DNA of 64,000 nt from Paenibacillus_AM sp052180255 (GTDB lineage Bacteria; Bacillota; Bacilli; Paenibacillales; NBRC-103111), in contig NZ_CP197466.1 in the NCBI RefSeq assembly GCF_052180255.1, positions 2,232,001 to 2,296,000 on the forward strand, in the 5' to 3' direction. Position 1 is the stretch's first letter. Every line of letters starts with the position of its first letter. The translations under genes were made by a program, and so were the position numbers. The notes beneath the pieces are model-generated. The model had not been told where the DNA came from and searched no databases. It saw only the letters and a program-made list of their open reading frames with translations. This document shows positions 48,612 through 58,480 of the stretch, in pieces.

Positions 48612-49942
48612 AAACTCTCCGCATTCGCCAATGGATGATTATCGGTATGCTAATCGTTCTGTTTGTCCCACGGTTGTTCTACGAAATTCCGAATATAATC
48701 GATCACTACATACTAGATAACTCCAGTCTTACACGGCAGCAGATCACACTAGATGCGGTCATCGAGGAAGTCAGTGACACGCCAGTTCTCAACTGGCATG
48801 ACCCCGTTTGGCAAGAATCTCTTGGGAAAAGTGCCGAGTCTTCACAATTGGGAATCATCCTGCTTCATTCAACAGGTCGCGAAATCTATCGCTTTGTCCC
48901 ATCTGGTGTAAATACAACCGCCGCATATCAACAGATTCGTATCGTCGAACAAGGAAACCTTCTAGGGAGTGCCCTATTCTTCGTTCCAGAGCAAAAAAAT
49001 GCGTTTGCAACCTTGCTCGCTTTTTTTGCTGGCTTAAGCGCTATTCTGTTTATCGGATGGCAAATGGGTCGTGTAGTTGTGAAGCCTTTAGAAGCTATGA
49101 GCACTGCTGCAAGACGGATTGCTAGCGGCGATCTTGATTTTCACCTTCCGCAGTCGACCGTTATGGAGGTTGCTGATGTGCGGTCTGCCTTCCAAGCTAT
49201 GGGTATAAGTTTAAGAGAATCGTTGATTCGACAGTCCGAGATGGAGGAAGAGCGACGTTTCTTTATTAGCTCAATTGCTCATGACTTAAGGACGCCGTTA
49301 TTTGTTCTACGAGGATATTTAACACGGCTGGGGCGAGGAATGGCTGACAAGCCGGAGAAAGCTTCAAAATACGTAGAAATTTGCAGTAAAAAGGCTGACC
49401 AACTGGAACGGTTGGTGTCCGATCTTTTTTCCTACAGTCAGATGGTGTTTGTGGAACAAATTCTACGTTCGAATCCCGTAGATATTGGGGAGTTGTTCTC
49501 CGATATTGTAACGGATTACTTGTCAGTCGCCAAAGAAAAAGAGAAAGTGTTGTTATACGAAGCACCTGCTGAACGCCGAATTCTTCAAGGTGACGCTCAT
49601 TTACTAAGACGCGCGGTTGGCAATCTGCTCGATAATGCGCTCCATCATACGCCAGCAGGTGGTTCCATTACAGTTCAACTACATATGGAGCAATCGCGAA
49701 TCGTTTTCATGATTGAAGATACCGGACCGGGAATTCCAGAGCACATATTGCCAAGCATTTTTAAAGCGTTTTACCGAGGGGACGATTCAAGAAATCCTGA
49801 GAATGGGGGTACCGGGCTTGGACTAACAATCGCTCGGCGGATATTGAGAGCACACAATGGCGATCTCATTGCTAACAATGTTAGTAGAATCGGCGGTGCT
49901 TTGTTTACAGGATGGATGGTTATTGGAAGTAGTGAAAAATAA
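48608..49942 (+). CDS. Sensor histidine kinase
   Basis: A 444-residue protein from the ATG at 48608. Two membrane helices (about residues 10-28 and 136-158) surround an extracellular sensor of about 110 residues; a HAMP domain follows (MGRVVVKPLEAMSTAARRIASGDL), then the H box SSIAHDLRTPLFVLRGY near 225, N box NLLDNALHHTP near 345, G1 DTGPGIP and G2 GGTGLGL. It forms a TCS with the overlapping response regulator. The signal and targets are unknown; the divergent DUF6220-SDR-SGNH-DUF2306 run is a candidate. Confidence 0.93.
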   Translation: MKTLRIRQWMIIGMLIVLFVPRLFYEIPNIIDHYILDNSSLTRQQITLDAVIEEVSDTPVLNWHDPVWQESLGKSAESSQLGIILLHSTGREIYRFVPSGVNTTAAYQQIRIVEQGNLLGSALFFVPEQKNAFATLLAFFAGLSAILFIGWQMGRVVVKPLEAMSTAARRIASGDLDFHLPQSTVMEVADVRSAFQAMGISLRESLIRQSEMEEERRFFISSIAHDLRTPLFVLRGYLTRLGRGMADKPEKASKYVEICSKKADQLERLVSDLFSYSQMVFVEQILRSNPVDIGELFSDIVTDYLSVAKEKEKVLLYEAPAERRILQGDAHLLRRAVGNLLDNALHHTPAGGSITVQLHMEQSRIVFMIEDTGPGIPEHILPSIFKAFYRGDDSRNPENGGTGLGLTIARRILRAHNGDLIANNVSRIGGALFTGWMVIGSSEK

Positions 49943-49963
49943 TTATATGTGGCACAAAAAATA

Positions 49964-50953
49964 TTACAAAATGGCTTTTTGCAATATGTTGCTGTGAATA
50001 TCCCTATAACATTTACTCGAAGGTGTTGGTGTAGCTAATATAACGGAAACAAATTTCTGGTCAGGTATGACATTGATCTCCTGCCCCCCGAACCCACGGC
50101 ATCCATACCCATCAGAAAATAACCACCAAAGAAACCCATAAGCGTCAGTTCCTAATGAAGAACCCAATGAAGCATTAGAAAAAGAAGCGGTTACAGCTTG
50201 TTTGACATATTCGGAAGATACAATTTGATTTCCGTTAAACCTGCCATGATCAAGAAACAACATACCTATTTTCGCTAAGTCTCTAGCTGATAAATCGGAC
50301 TCTTCCTCACCTTTCATCACAGTATAGGAAAAACCACATGGACTTTGCGGCCATCTCCCGCCGGTAATACCGAGCGGCTCATATAAATAGTCCTTTGCGA
50401 TGTCATAAGCAGTTCCCCCAGCCGCTCTCCCAATTACGGCAGACAGCAGCATGACGTCCCATTCCTTATACTGAAAATGCATCCCTGGAACGTGTTGTAT
50501 ATCAATATCGGCTATATGCCCGATCCAATCATTCGTTCTCATCATCTGAGCCATCATCGGACTATGATAATGGATCCCGCCATTCCAATAAATGCCTGAT
50601 GACATAGTCAGTAAATGACGAATCGTGATAAGCTTGTGATAGGGATGCATATTACGCGAGAATTCAGGTAAGTATTTTCCGATAGGTTCATCCAAGCTTG
50701 TGATCATCCCTCTATTAAGGCAAATTCCTGTCACAATGGAGAGAATACTTTTCCAGATTGATTTGATATTATTTTTGCTGCTCTCAGTATACTTATTGTA
50801 ATATCTTTCAAATACAATCCTTCCATTCTTCACAACTAAAACACTATTTACTAGACGATACCTTTGTTGCCTGATATAATCATCGACTTGATTATAAATA
50901 TGACTATCTGTGCCTTCTTTTTCTGGTGTAGAAATCAACCATTCAAAGCTCAT
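49964..50953 (-). CDS. Serine hydrolase, beta-lactamase class C-like
   Basis: A 329-residue protein. The S-x-x-K motif is SIWK at about residue 67-70, the Y-x-x motif is near QYKEWDVMLLSAVIG (about 165), and the C-terminal FGGQEINVIPDQKFVSVI replaces the KTG motif. No signal peptide. Its start overlaps the end of the UvrA-like gene by 11 bases, so the two are co-translated. The connection of a hydrolase with a UvrA-like ATPase is unusual. It may detoxify a compound that binds DNA. Confidence 0.88.
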   Translation of the reverse strand: MSFEWLISTPEKEGTDSHIYNQVDDYIRQQRYRLVNSVLVVKNGRIVFERYYNKYTESSKNNIKSIWKSILSIVTGICLNRGMITSLDEPIGKYLPEFSRNMHPYHKLITIRHLLTMSSGIYWNGGIHYHSPMMAQMMRTNDWIGHIADIDIQHVPGMHFQYKEWDVMLLSAVIGRAAGGTAYDIAKDYLYEPLGITGGRWPQSPCGFSYTVMKGEEESDLSARDLAKIGMLFLDHGRFNGNQIVSSEYVKQAVTASFSNASLGSSLGTDAYGFLWWLFSDGYGCRGFGGQEINVIPDQKFVSVILATPTPSSKCYRDIHSNILQKAIL

Positions 50954-53354
50954 ATTGCACCTGCTTTAGATATTTCCCTATAATAGAATTTTTGTTTACC
51001 GTTAACTCTTTCGGTGTACCTTGCGCGATCACAAATCCGCCATCACTGCCACCGCCTGGTCCCATCTCGATTATGAAATCACAGTTAACCAAAACAGACG
51101 GATCATGTTCCGTAACAATAATCGTATTCCCTGCGTCTACAAGCTGCTGCATTAACTTGATTAAACGCTCCGTGTCAGAAAAGGAAAGACCTGTTGTCGG
51201 TTCATCTAGAATAAAAACATTGTCACTGCCTTTTTGTTTACAAAGTTCTTTTGCCAGCTTGATTCGTTGAGCTTCGCCGCCTGAAATTGTTGGTGTTTTC
51301 TGTCCAAGCTTGATATAGCCCAATCCGACACTCTCGAAAGTGGCCAGGATGTTTGATATGGTTTTGTCGTAAGCTTCAGACTCTGTTCGTCCGAAAAATG
51401 TGGCTGCTTCTGTTACACTCATGTCCATGATGTCCTTGATATTCTTCCCATCGAGCGTAACGCTTAATGCTTCTTCGATGTACCCAGTCCCGCCGCACAT
51501 CTCACATTCCACTTCGATCCAATTCCCGTAACCGACATAAAAGTTCTTAAAGCCTTCTCCCTTGCATACTCTACATCCACCTTCGGAATTTACAGTGAAC
51601 AACCCAACTGCATATCCGTTCTCAATCGCCTTGGGTGTGTTGGCAAACATCACGCGTATTCGATCCGTCATTCCCGTGTAAGTGGCTGGACAAGAAGTTT
51701 TACTCCTGCCGATCGGCTTCTGATCCACTACGATACATTTTTTTATAAATTCCGTGCCCGTAACCGACGAGTTGTCATCCATTGATGAGATATCATCGTC
51801 ATCCACTTCATGAATGAGTTTACTTTTTAATAATCCCTTCAATTTAGGGACCAGCGTATCTTGAACCAAACTGGACTTGCTGCTGCCAGAAACCCCTGCA
51901 ATGCCAACCATCAACCCAAGAGGTATGGATACAGTAACATCTCTCAAGTTGTGCAGATTTGCATGGTGGATTTGCAGCATTTTTCGCTCATCTATCCGTT
52001 TATAATCATGTTTAACACTCACAAATTTGCTCCCTGCTAGATAAGGTGCGGTTCTTGAGCTGCTGCAAGAGATGAATTCATGCAGACTGCCTTGAAAGAT
52101 ACGCTCGCCTCCATAAATACCCGCATCGGGACCAAGTTCAATGATATAATCAGCAGCACGCATAAAATTATCGTCATGCTCCACAACGACAACGGTGTTT
52201 CCGCGATTGACAAGGTTTCGTACGATGTTTATCAATGTTTCTTTTTCCACCTCATGAAGCCCAATCGTCGGTTCATCAAAAATTAAGATGATGGAATCCA
52301 TATCAGCTATCATAAATGAGGCAAGAAAAAGTCGCTGAATTTCTCCACCTGAAAGCGTTGGGACTTGACGGGATAAGGAGAGATGATGCAATCCGACATC
52401 AACCATACATTGAAGCTTCGAAATGATTGCATAAATGAAGTTCTTGCCAGGTAATTTGTCTCGTTCTTTGTTGAAGAACAACAATAGCTCGTCTATGTAC
52501 ATATTCTCTAGCTCAGTAATTGTTTTACCCGAAATCGTTGTATGAATTGCTTGTTTGCCAAGACCCATCCCGTTACATTTGGGGCAAGTGATGGCATTTG
52601 TTCTTATTCCCCACAAATTAATTTCTTTATCCTCTTTATTGCGCCGACTATTCTTGCTGGACATATGCTTTTGCATATCATGAAAAAATACAACAGCCCC
52701 AACAAATCCACTTTTGCGGCAGCCATACTTGAATAACAATAATTGCTCATCCGATAACGTTCTGATTATGTCATTCACATCTATATGATGCAGTTCGCAA
52801 AATTTTTTAAAATTAGATTTATGAAATCTATGCTTCATTAAAAATCCGTCAAATATGTCTTTGATCGGCATGTCCAACTGAATAATGGCATCCTCGTTAA
52901 ACTCATGATAACGGCCGCTCCCTAAGCATTTGACGCACATGCCCTTAGTGGAATTTCTCTGAAAGAACTCCATAGAAAGCGGCAAACCATCGTCGTACTT
53001 CGGATCGCGCTTACCAAATGCAGCAAATAAAATAGCCAGTAAATTCCCGACCTTTGACCGAGTTCCAACTGTACTTCTCGGATTCGATTGACGGATGATG
53101 CGCTGCTCAACCGCCACTGTGGGTGCCAGACCGGTTATGGAGTCAAACTTAGAGTTGGTATCTACCCTATATTGTTCCCCTGAAAAAAGGAGATACCGTC
53201 GTTTTCCCTCTTCATACAAAGTATCGAAGGCTAAGCTTGATTTCCCACTTCCTGACACACCCGTAATCACAGTCAATTTATTCCGCGGTATCCGTATATC
53301 AATGTTTTTCAAGTTATGAATCCGGGCACCTTTTATTTCAATAAAATCACTCAT
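50943..53354 (-). CDS. UvrA-like excinuclease ATPase (short paralogue)
   Basis: An 803-residue protein from the ATG at 53354 behind GGAGGGAAG, clearly shorter than the 940-960 residues of UvrA. Two ABC modules are complete: Walker A GVSGSGKSS (about residue 33-41) and GVSGSSKSS (about 497-505), the second with Ser in place of Gly; signatures TLSGGEIQR and TISGGEAQR; Walker B ILIFDEP and FILDEPTTGLS. Zinc fingers CVKC...CPKC and CRVCKGEGFKN...CEMCGG. The length and changes point to a UvrA2 or antibiotic self-resistance type (like DrrC). It is coupled to the serine hydrolase downstream. No uvrB or uvrC is near. Confidence 0.92.
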   Translation of the reverse strand: MSDFIEIKGARIHNLKNIDIRIPRNKLTVITGVSGSGKSSLAFDTLYEEGKRRYLLFSGEQYRVDTNSKFDSITGLAPTVAVEQRIIRQSNPRSTVGTRSKVGNLLAILFAAFGKRDPKYDDGLPLSMEFFQRNSTKGMCVKCLGSGRYHEFNEDAIIQLDMPIKDIFDGFLMKHRFHKSNFKKFCELHHIDVNDIIRTLSDEQLLLFKYGCRKSGFVGAVVFFHDMQKHMSSKNSRRNKEDKEINLWGIRTNAITCPKCNGMGLGKQAIHTTISGKTITELENMYIDELLLFFNKERDKLPGKNFIYAIISKLQCMVDVGLHHLSLSRQVPTLSGGEIQRLFLASFMIADMDSIILIFDEPTIGLHEVEKETLINIVRNLVNRGNTVVVVEHDDNFMRAADYIIELGPDAGIYGGERIFQGSLHEFISCSSSRTAPYLAGSKFVSVKHDYKRIDERKMLQIHHANLHNLRDVTVSIPLGLMVGIAGVSGSSKSSLVQDTLVPKLKGLLKSKLIHEVDDDDISSMDDNSSVTGTEFIKKCIVVDQKPIGRSKTSCPATYTGMTDRIRVMFANTPKAIENGYAVGLFTVNSEGGCRVCKGEGFKNFYVGYGNWIEVECEMCGGTGYIEEALSVTLDGKNIKDIMDMSVTEAATFFGRTESEAYDKTISNILATFESVGLGYIKLGQKTPTISGGEAQRIKLAKELCKQKGSDNVFILDEPTTGLSFSDTERLIKLMQQLVDAGNTIIVTEHDPSVLVNCDFIIEMGPGGGSDGGFVIAQGTPKELTVNKNSIIGKYLKQVQYEL

Positions 53355-53457
53355 ACTTCCCTCCATCTGACAAGACTAGAAAATAAAAGTTCCTCAATAG
53401 TTAATTATTGGTTTTATCAATATTTTATCGCACATATGTTCTAGAGTAAATATATGA

Positions 53458-53506
53458 TAAAAAAAGCAGCAAGCCCTGAAGGAATCAGAATGCTTACTGC
53501 TTTGTT
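53458..53506 (-). terminator. Terminator after asd
   Basis: AAAGCAG..AAGC and GCTT.CTGCTTT arms pair; on the minus strand a run of seven T follows. It lies just after the end of asd. Confidence 0.78.
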
Positions 53507-53519
53507 TTGTGTTCAAACC

Positions 53520-54605
53520 CTATTTCGCCTGAATATATCCTTCCGCTTTCAGTAACTCAGCGATCAGAACCGCGCCACCTGCTGCTCCGCGTAATGTATT
53601 GTGGGATAGTCCTACGAACTTGTAATCATAGATGGAATCCTCACGCAACCTACCCACGGAAACGCCCATACCGCGCTCGATCTCACGATCCAGCTTCGTT
53701 TGTGGTCGATTGTCTTCTTCAAAATACGTAATGAACTGCTTCGGTGCACTTGGTAGACCAAGTTCCTGCGGACGTCCTTTGAAGTTCAACCAGCGAGCAA
53801 GAATTTCGTCCTTGGCAGGTTTGTTCTCGAACGATGCAAATACAGTTGCCAAGTGCCCATCTGTTACTGGAACGCGAATACATTGTGTGGTAATTATTGG
53901 AGAGCTTGCTTTAACAATTTCCCCATTATGAATGCTTCCCCAGATGCGAAGTGGCTCTTGCTCACTTTTCTCTTCTTCACCGCCAATATAAGGAATAACA
54001 TTATCCAACATGTCTGGCCAATCAGTAAAGTTCTTGCCCGCTCCAGAGATAGCTTGATACGTCGATGCAACCACTTGGGTTGGTTTGAAGTCAAGCAGGG
54101 CATGTAGGGCCGGTACATAGCTTTGGATAGAGCAGTTCGGTTTAACTGCAATAAAACCAGTTGAAGTGCCCAGACGTTTTCTTTGCGCAGCGATCACATC
54201 AATATGCTGTGGGTTAATTTCTGGGATTACCATCGGAATGTCAGGTGTCCAGCGATGAGCTGAATTGTTAGAGATGACTGGAGTGCCTGTTTTCGCATAA
54301 GCCTCTTCTAGTGCTTGAATCTCAGCCTTTGTCATATCAACTGCACAGAAGATAAAGTCGACTTGACCTGCAACCTCTTCCACATTAGCTGCATCTAGAA
54401 CAACGATATTTTTCACAGCGTCAGGAATTGGAGTAGCTAGCTTCCATCTGCCTTGTACGGATTCTTCATATGTCTTCCCTGCTGATCTGCCACTTGCTGC
54501 AATTGTCGTGACCTCAAACCAAGGGTGCTCATTCAAAAGCTCAACAAATCGCTGTCCAACCATTCCCGTTCCGCCAACAATACCTGCTTTTAATTTTTGT
54601 GTCAT
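53520..54605 (-). CDS. asd: Aspartate-semialdehyde dehydrogenase (archaeal/fungal-like type)
   Basis: A 361-residue enzyme: NADP-binding GGTGMVGQRF at residues 11-20, catalytic Cys in KPNCSIQ at about 157, the TYQAISGAGK segment, and catalytic His in RVPVTDGHLATVF. It reduces aspartyl phosphate to aspartate semialdehyde, the branch point to lysine, diaminopimelate, threonine and methionine. The ~360-residue form with SNNSAHRW and the long insert is the type common in archaea and fungi rather than the 330-residue bacterial type. A T-box leader precedes it. Confidence 0.93.
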   Translation of the reverse strand: MTQKLKAGIVGGTGMVGQRFVELLNEHPWFEVTTIAASGRSAGKTYEESVQGRWKLATPIPDAVKNIVVLDAANVEEVAGQVDFIFCAVDMTKAEIQALEEAYAKTGTPVISNNSAHRWTPDIPMVIPEINPQHIDVIAAQRKRLGTSTGFIAVKPNCSIQSYVPALHALLDFKPTQVVASTYQAISGAGKNFTDWPDMLDNVIPYIGGEEEKSEQEPLRIWGSIHNGEIVKASSPIITTQCIRVPVTDGHLATVFASFENKPAKDEILARWLNFKGRPQELGLPSAPKQFITYFEEDNRPQTKLDREIERGMGVSVGRLREDSIYDYKFVGLSHNTLRGAAGGAVLIAELLKAEGYIQAK

Positions 54606-54679
54606 AAGATTCTCAGATCCTTTCCGATTCGAAGTTCATATTTGATCTACCGTATGTTGCATGCGTGCTGTGTGCTCTT

Positions 54680-54985
54680 TTTAAAAAAACAAAAAAATCC
54701 CACCCCCAAGACTAAAAAGTCTCAGGGACGAGATATGTATGCTCGTGGTACCACCCTAGATTCGCTACTATGTCACCATAATAGCCTCTTCAAGTACGAC
54801 ATTACGATGTAATGCTTATACTCTAGCTCTGTAACAGGAGCTCCTGGCACATCATCTCCTAATCAGGTTCCGACGTGCTGCTCTGAGTCTTTGTTCAATA
54901 ACGGATTCTTTGCCCCTTTCCAGCTGCCGGAGCTCTCTGTATAAGAATGGAGTTATCTACTCTTCTCTTCATCGCATTTGAATGT
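54680..54985 (-). promoter_or_regulatory. T-box riboswitch in the asd leader
   Basis: On the minus strand the conserved T-box sequence AGGGTGGTACCACG (54744-54757) precedes a terminator (arms at 54698-54713 and 54719-54728, then a run of T). An AG-bulge-like CAGAGAGC element lies near 54930, about where stem I is expected. T-box leaders allow read-through when the matching tRNA is uncharged. I could not fix the specifier codon by eye, so the amino acid (Met, Thr, Lys or Asp are plausible for asd) is open. Confidence 0.85.
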
Positions 54986-55052
54986 TGGAATAATGTTATC
55001 AGATAATCGCTGCGAGGTAAATATGTTTTTTATAAGCTTCTTATTGCATTGA

Positions 55053-55104
55053 AAAAGGTACTATAATTACATGTCGTTAGGAGCATGTAATAATAGTACC
55101 TTTT
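55053..55104 (-). terminator. Terminator after the GntP-family permease gene
   Basis: AAAAGGTACTAT.ATTACATG pairs with CATGTAAT.ATAGTACCTTTT around a loop of ten bases; the stem is about 20 bases long. The minus strand continues with T-rich sequence. Confidence 0.88.
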
Positions 55105-55115
55105 AATAATATTTA

Positions 55116-56453
55116 TTAAAATACTAGAGATAAAAGTAGTATACCGCCTAGAGAAACAAATGATGCAATAAGGCATGCCGCAGTGAAGCTCTTAAACATA
55201 TCCGGTAACGATAATCCCAGATATTCTTTTACAAACCAGAAACTCGAATCGTTGACATGGCACCAGCCAATCGCTCCTGAACCAATGGCGAGAACGATAA
55301 TTTCCGGACTCACACCAGGAAAAGCAGCCAGCATAGGTGCCACCATGCCTGCAGTACTAATCATGGCCACCGTAGCGGAACCGATTGCAAGGTGCATGAG
55401 CCAAGCTATTAGCCAAGCGAGAATAATTGGGTTCATATTTAGTGACATCAAAACCTTAGACAATTCATCACCTAACCCACTGTCAACTAATATCTGATTA
55501 AAAGCTCCACCGCCGCCAATAACCAGCAAGATGCCAGCAATCGGTCCAAAGCATTGTTCTGTAAGCGATAACAAGTTTTTCATTTTTAAACCACGAGAAA
55601 GGCCTAATGTATAATAAGCTACAAATACCGAGATGAGAAGCGCTATAATTGGATTTCCTAAGAAATTAACAATAGGCAATAACGCAGAATCTTTTGCGAG
55701 AAACAATGCACTAACCGTTTTTCCTACCATAATGATTAGGGGCAATAGGATAGTAAATAAGGTAATGCCGAAGCTTGGAAGATCCTCAACTGGTGTTTCA
55801 GCGCTCACTTCTGATTCTGGTACTACTCCAGTCTTGCACTTCTTACTGATAAACTTGGCCCAAATTGGACCAGCTAAAATGGCAGTAGGAGTTCCTATAA
55901 GAAGAGCATACAGAATGACCTTACCAACATCAGCTCCCAAAGTTGTAGTAATTGCAAACGCTGCCGGATGTGGAGGCACCATCGAGTGAACGACCATCAA
56001 CGATACTGCCAAAGGAATTCCTACACGGAGTAACGACATCTTAGCTTGTTTGGCAACGATGAAAACCAAGGGAAACAGTAAAACAAATCCTACTTCAAAA
56101 AATACGGGGATGCCGCAAATTAACCCGACAACTGTCATTGCCCAGGGAGCCCTTTTTTCTCCCATTGTTTCTAGTAATGTTCGTGCAAGGCGCTCGGCGC
56201 CGCCAGATATTTCCAACATTTTCCCTAAAATTGTACCAAAACCGATAACGGCGGCCAGAAAACCTAACGTTCCGGCCATTCCGTTTTCAATGGAAGTAGC
56301 AATCTTAGGAAGAGGCATACCTGTAGCAATTCCCACAAATATACACACTATTATTAAGGATAGAAAAGGATGTATCTTAACTTTAAGAATGAGAAAGATG
56401 AGAATTGCTATAGATGCAGCCAATACTAGCATCATCATTGTTGCAGTGTCCAT
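55116..56453 (-). CDS. GntP-family permease, probable D-serine transporter (DsdX-like)
   Basis: A 445-residue membrane protein with about 12 to 14 helices and the GntP pattern: VIGFGTILGKMLEISGGAERLA, GIPVFFEVGFVLLFPLVF, and VHSMVPPHPAAFAITTTLGADVGK, which are close to signature loops of gluconate and D-serine permeases. The neighbours dsdA and ridA make D-serine the likely substrate, as for DsdX in enterobacteria. Located 32 bases after dsdA. The substrate is inferred from context. Confidence 0.9.
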   Translation of the reverse strand: MDTATMMMLVLAASIAILIFLILKVKIHPFLSLIIVCIFVGIATGMPLPKIATSIENGMAGTLGFLAAVIGFGTILGKMLEISGGAERLARTLLETMGEKRAPWAMTVVGLICGIPVFFEVGFVLLFPLVFIVAKQAKMSLLRVGIPLAVSLMVVHSMVPPHPAAFAITTTLGADVGKVILYALLIGTPTAILAGPIWAKFISKKCKTGVVPESEVSAETPVEDLPSFGITLFTILLPLIIMVGKTVSALFLAKDSALLPIVNFLGNPIIALLISVFVAYYTLGLSRGLKMKNLLSLTEQCFGPIAGILLVIGGGGAFNQILVDSGLGDELSKVLMSLNMNPIILAWLIAWLMHLAIGSATVAMISTAGMVAPMLAAFPGVSPEIIVLAIGSGAIGWCHVNDSSFWFVKEYLGLSLPDMFKSFTAACLIASFVSLGGILLLSLVF

Positions 56454-56485
56454 TGTCTTAACCTCTCCCTATAATATAAAGTAAA

Positions 56486-57838
56486 TTAGCTCATTGCACC
56501 TTTACGGTAGAAATCATCCATAACATCTTTAGGAACCATGCCGCCACCAGTAGCCCAAAGAATATGAGTTGCATTTTGCATCTTCTGTTCCAGGTGATTA
56601 TTGTTCAAATAATCTTGTCCCATGGAAGAAGCGTGCAGTTGAACGGGTCCGATAAATCCTGCAACTGCCGATGGTTCTAAGAATATTTCTTCTGAATCGG
56701 CTAACTTTCTAAGGATTCGATAGAGACAGTCGTCTTGAACAGTGAAGACACCACTAATATCTTTCTCTAGTGCTTTGCCTACAAAGCCTGATGGTCTTCC
56801 TACGGCAAGCCCATCTGCTGCAGTAATATTATCAACGCCAAATTCCTGAGCTGATACTTCGCTATGCTCACGTGTCATTAAACCTAGCAACATTGCCGGT
56901 GAATGGGTTGGCTCTGCAAAGAAGCAATGAACGTTGTCTCCAAATACTGTCCGCAATCCGAAAGTAATTCCGCCAGGAGCGCCGCCTACACCGCAAGGTA
57001 GATAAACGAAAAGCGGATGATCCTGATCGACTGGAATCTTCATTTCATTGAGTTGCTTTTGGAGCCTTTTAGCTGCTACGGCATAACCAAGGAATAACGT
57101 TGCAGAATTTTCATCATCAACGAAGTGGCTATTGGCATCTTTCTGAGACTCTTGTCTTCCTGCTTCTACTGCTTTCCCATAGTCGCTATTGTGTTCAACG
57201 ACGATTGCGCCTTTTTGTCGTAATAAATCTTTTTTCCATTCTTTCGCGTCAGTAGACATATGCACAACAACTTTGAAGCCTAATTGGGCACTCATAATCC
57301 CAATACTAAGACCTAGATTACCGGTTGATCCGACCACAATCGAATAATTCGAGAATAGCGTCCGGAATTTTTCATCTGCCAGAATGGAGTAGTCATCGGT
57401 TATTGACAGCATGCCATGTTTAAAGGCGATATCTTCGGCCACTTTTAATATTTCGTAAATTCCTCCGCGCGCCTTTACAGATCCAGAGATGGGTAGGTGA
57501 CTGTCACATTTAAGATATAAATTTCCCATTATTTCCTGATTGAACATTTCGGATAACTTCTGCTGCATCTTAGGGATGTTAACTAATTCAGATTCGATGA
57601 TTCCGTTTTTTTCCTGAGTCTCCGGGAATACTGTTGCTAAATAAGGGGCGAAGCGAATCAATCGTTGTTCTGCATCTTCGATATCAGCGATCCCTAATTC
57701 CTTGTTAATAATTCGGTTGTTGCAGCTCTCAAGCTGCGGGTTTACCCAGAAAACTTCCTCAGTATCAATGATGTTCTGCAGTTCCGGTAATTCATTTTTC
57801 CATTCTTCGATCGTTTTTCCAGCAATTTTGTTAGTCAT
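56486..57838 (-). CDS. dsdA: D-serine ammonia-lyase (D-serine dehydratase)
   Basis: A 450-residue PLP enzyme of fold type II. The PLP lysine lies in SGSVKARGG at about residue 122, the phosphate-binding glycine loop is VGSTGNLGLSIG near 170, and LFVYLPCGVGGAPGGITFGL near 275 is typical of DsdA. It converts D-serine to pyruvate and ammonia and can detoxify D-serine. The length (about 445 residues) equals that of known DsdA. It lies 35 bases after ridA and is followed by the permease. Confidence 0.94.
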   Translation of the reverse strand: MTNKIAGKTIEEWKNELPELQNIIDTEEVFWVNPQLESCNNRIINKELGIADIEDAEQRLIRFAPYLATVFPETQEKNGIIESELVNIPKMQQKLSEMFNQEIMGNLYLKCDSHLPISGSVKARGGIYEILKVAEDIAFKHGMLSITDDYSILADEKFRTLFSNYSIVVGSTGNLGLSIGIMSAQLGFKVVVHMSTDAKEWKKDLLRQKGAIVVEHNSDYGKAVEAGRQESQKDANSHFVDDENSATLFLGYAVAAKRLQKQLNEMKIPVDQDHPLFVYLPCGVGGAPGGITFGLRTVFGDNVHCFFAEPTHSPAMLLGLMTREHSEVSAQEFGVDNITAADGLAVGRPSGFVGKALEKDISGVFTVQDDCLYRILRKLADSEEIFLEPSAVAGFIGPVQLHASSMGQDYLNNNHLEQKMQNATHILWATGGGMVPKDVMDDFYRKGAMS

Positions 57839-57873
57839 GTTGTTTACCTCCGTACTAAAATGTGATTTTAAAT

Positions 57874-58248
57874 TTATTTTTCTGCAATGAATTCTATTTC
57901 CACTTTAGCTCCCTTAGGAAGACCTGCAACCTGAATGCAGGAACGCGCGGGTTTGATGGTCTTGAAATAAGAGCCGTAGATTTCATTCAGACAAGTAAAG
58001 TTGGCAAGATCGGTCACAAAAATAGTCGTTTTTACAATGTCCTCGAAAACGTATCCTGCTTCGTTCAAAATTGCGGAGATGTTCTCCATCACTTGTTTTG
58101 CCTGTAATGCAAAGTCATCATTCATTTCACCTGTCTGAGGATTAATTCCAAGTTGCCCAGATGCATACAACCGTGAAGCGCTTACAATCGCCTGCGAATA
58201 AGGTCCAATAGCAGCGGGAGCAGTATCAGTCATAATTGTCTTTTTCAT
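57874..58248 (-). CDS. ridA: RidA family reactive-intermediate deaminase
   Basis: A 124-residue protein with the RidA/YjgF pattern: PAAIGPYSQAIV at the start, YASGQLGINPQTGE, the VKTTIFVTDLANFTCLNEIYGSYF segment and the C-terminal RSCIQVAGLPKGAKVEIEFIA with the conserved Arg. RidA hydrolyses 2-aminoacrylate and related enamines, which are exactly the products released by PLP serine dehydratases such as the neighbouring DsdA. Its position as first gene before dsdA fits protection against that intermediate. Confidence 0.95.
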   Translation of the reverse strand: MKKTIMTDTAPAAIGPYSQAIVSASRLYASGQLGINPQTGEMNDDFALQAKQVMENISAILNEAGYVFEDIVKTTIFVTDLANFTCLNEIYGSYFKTIKPARSCIQVAGLPKGAKVEIEFIAEK

Positions 58249-58480
58249 AAAATTTTTATCTCCTTGTTTTAAAGTAACATTTTCTTTGATATCAAATTGC
58301 AGTATAGTAATATATGTGCACCTCCATTTTGAAATTCAATTGGAAGTCCAAAAGTTAAATCGTATTTAATAAATTAAGTACAGTTGAATATTAGCATTTT
58401 ACGTTTAATAATTCAAGCTTAATTTTTATCGATTTTTTTTGGTTTTTTTTGGTATGGTAATCAATAACAATTTAATGTAA

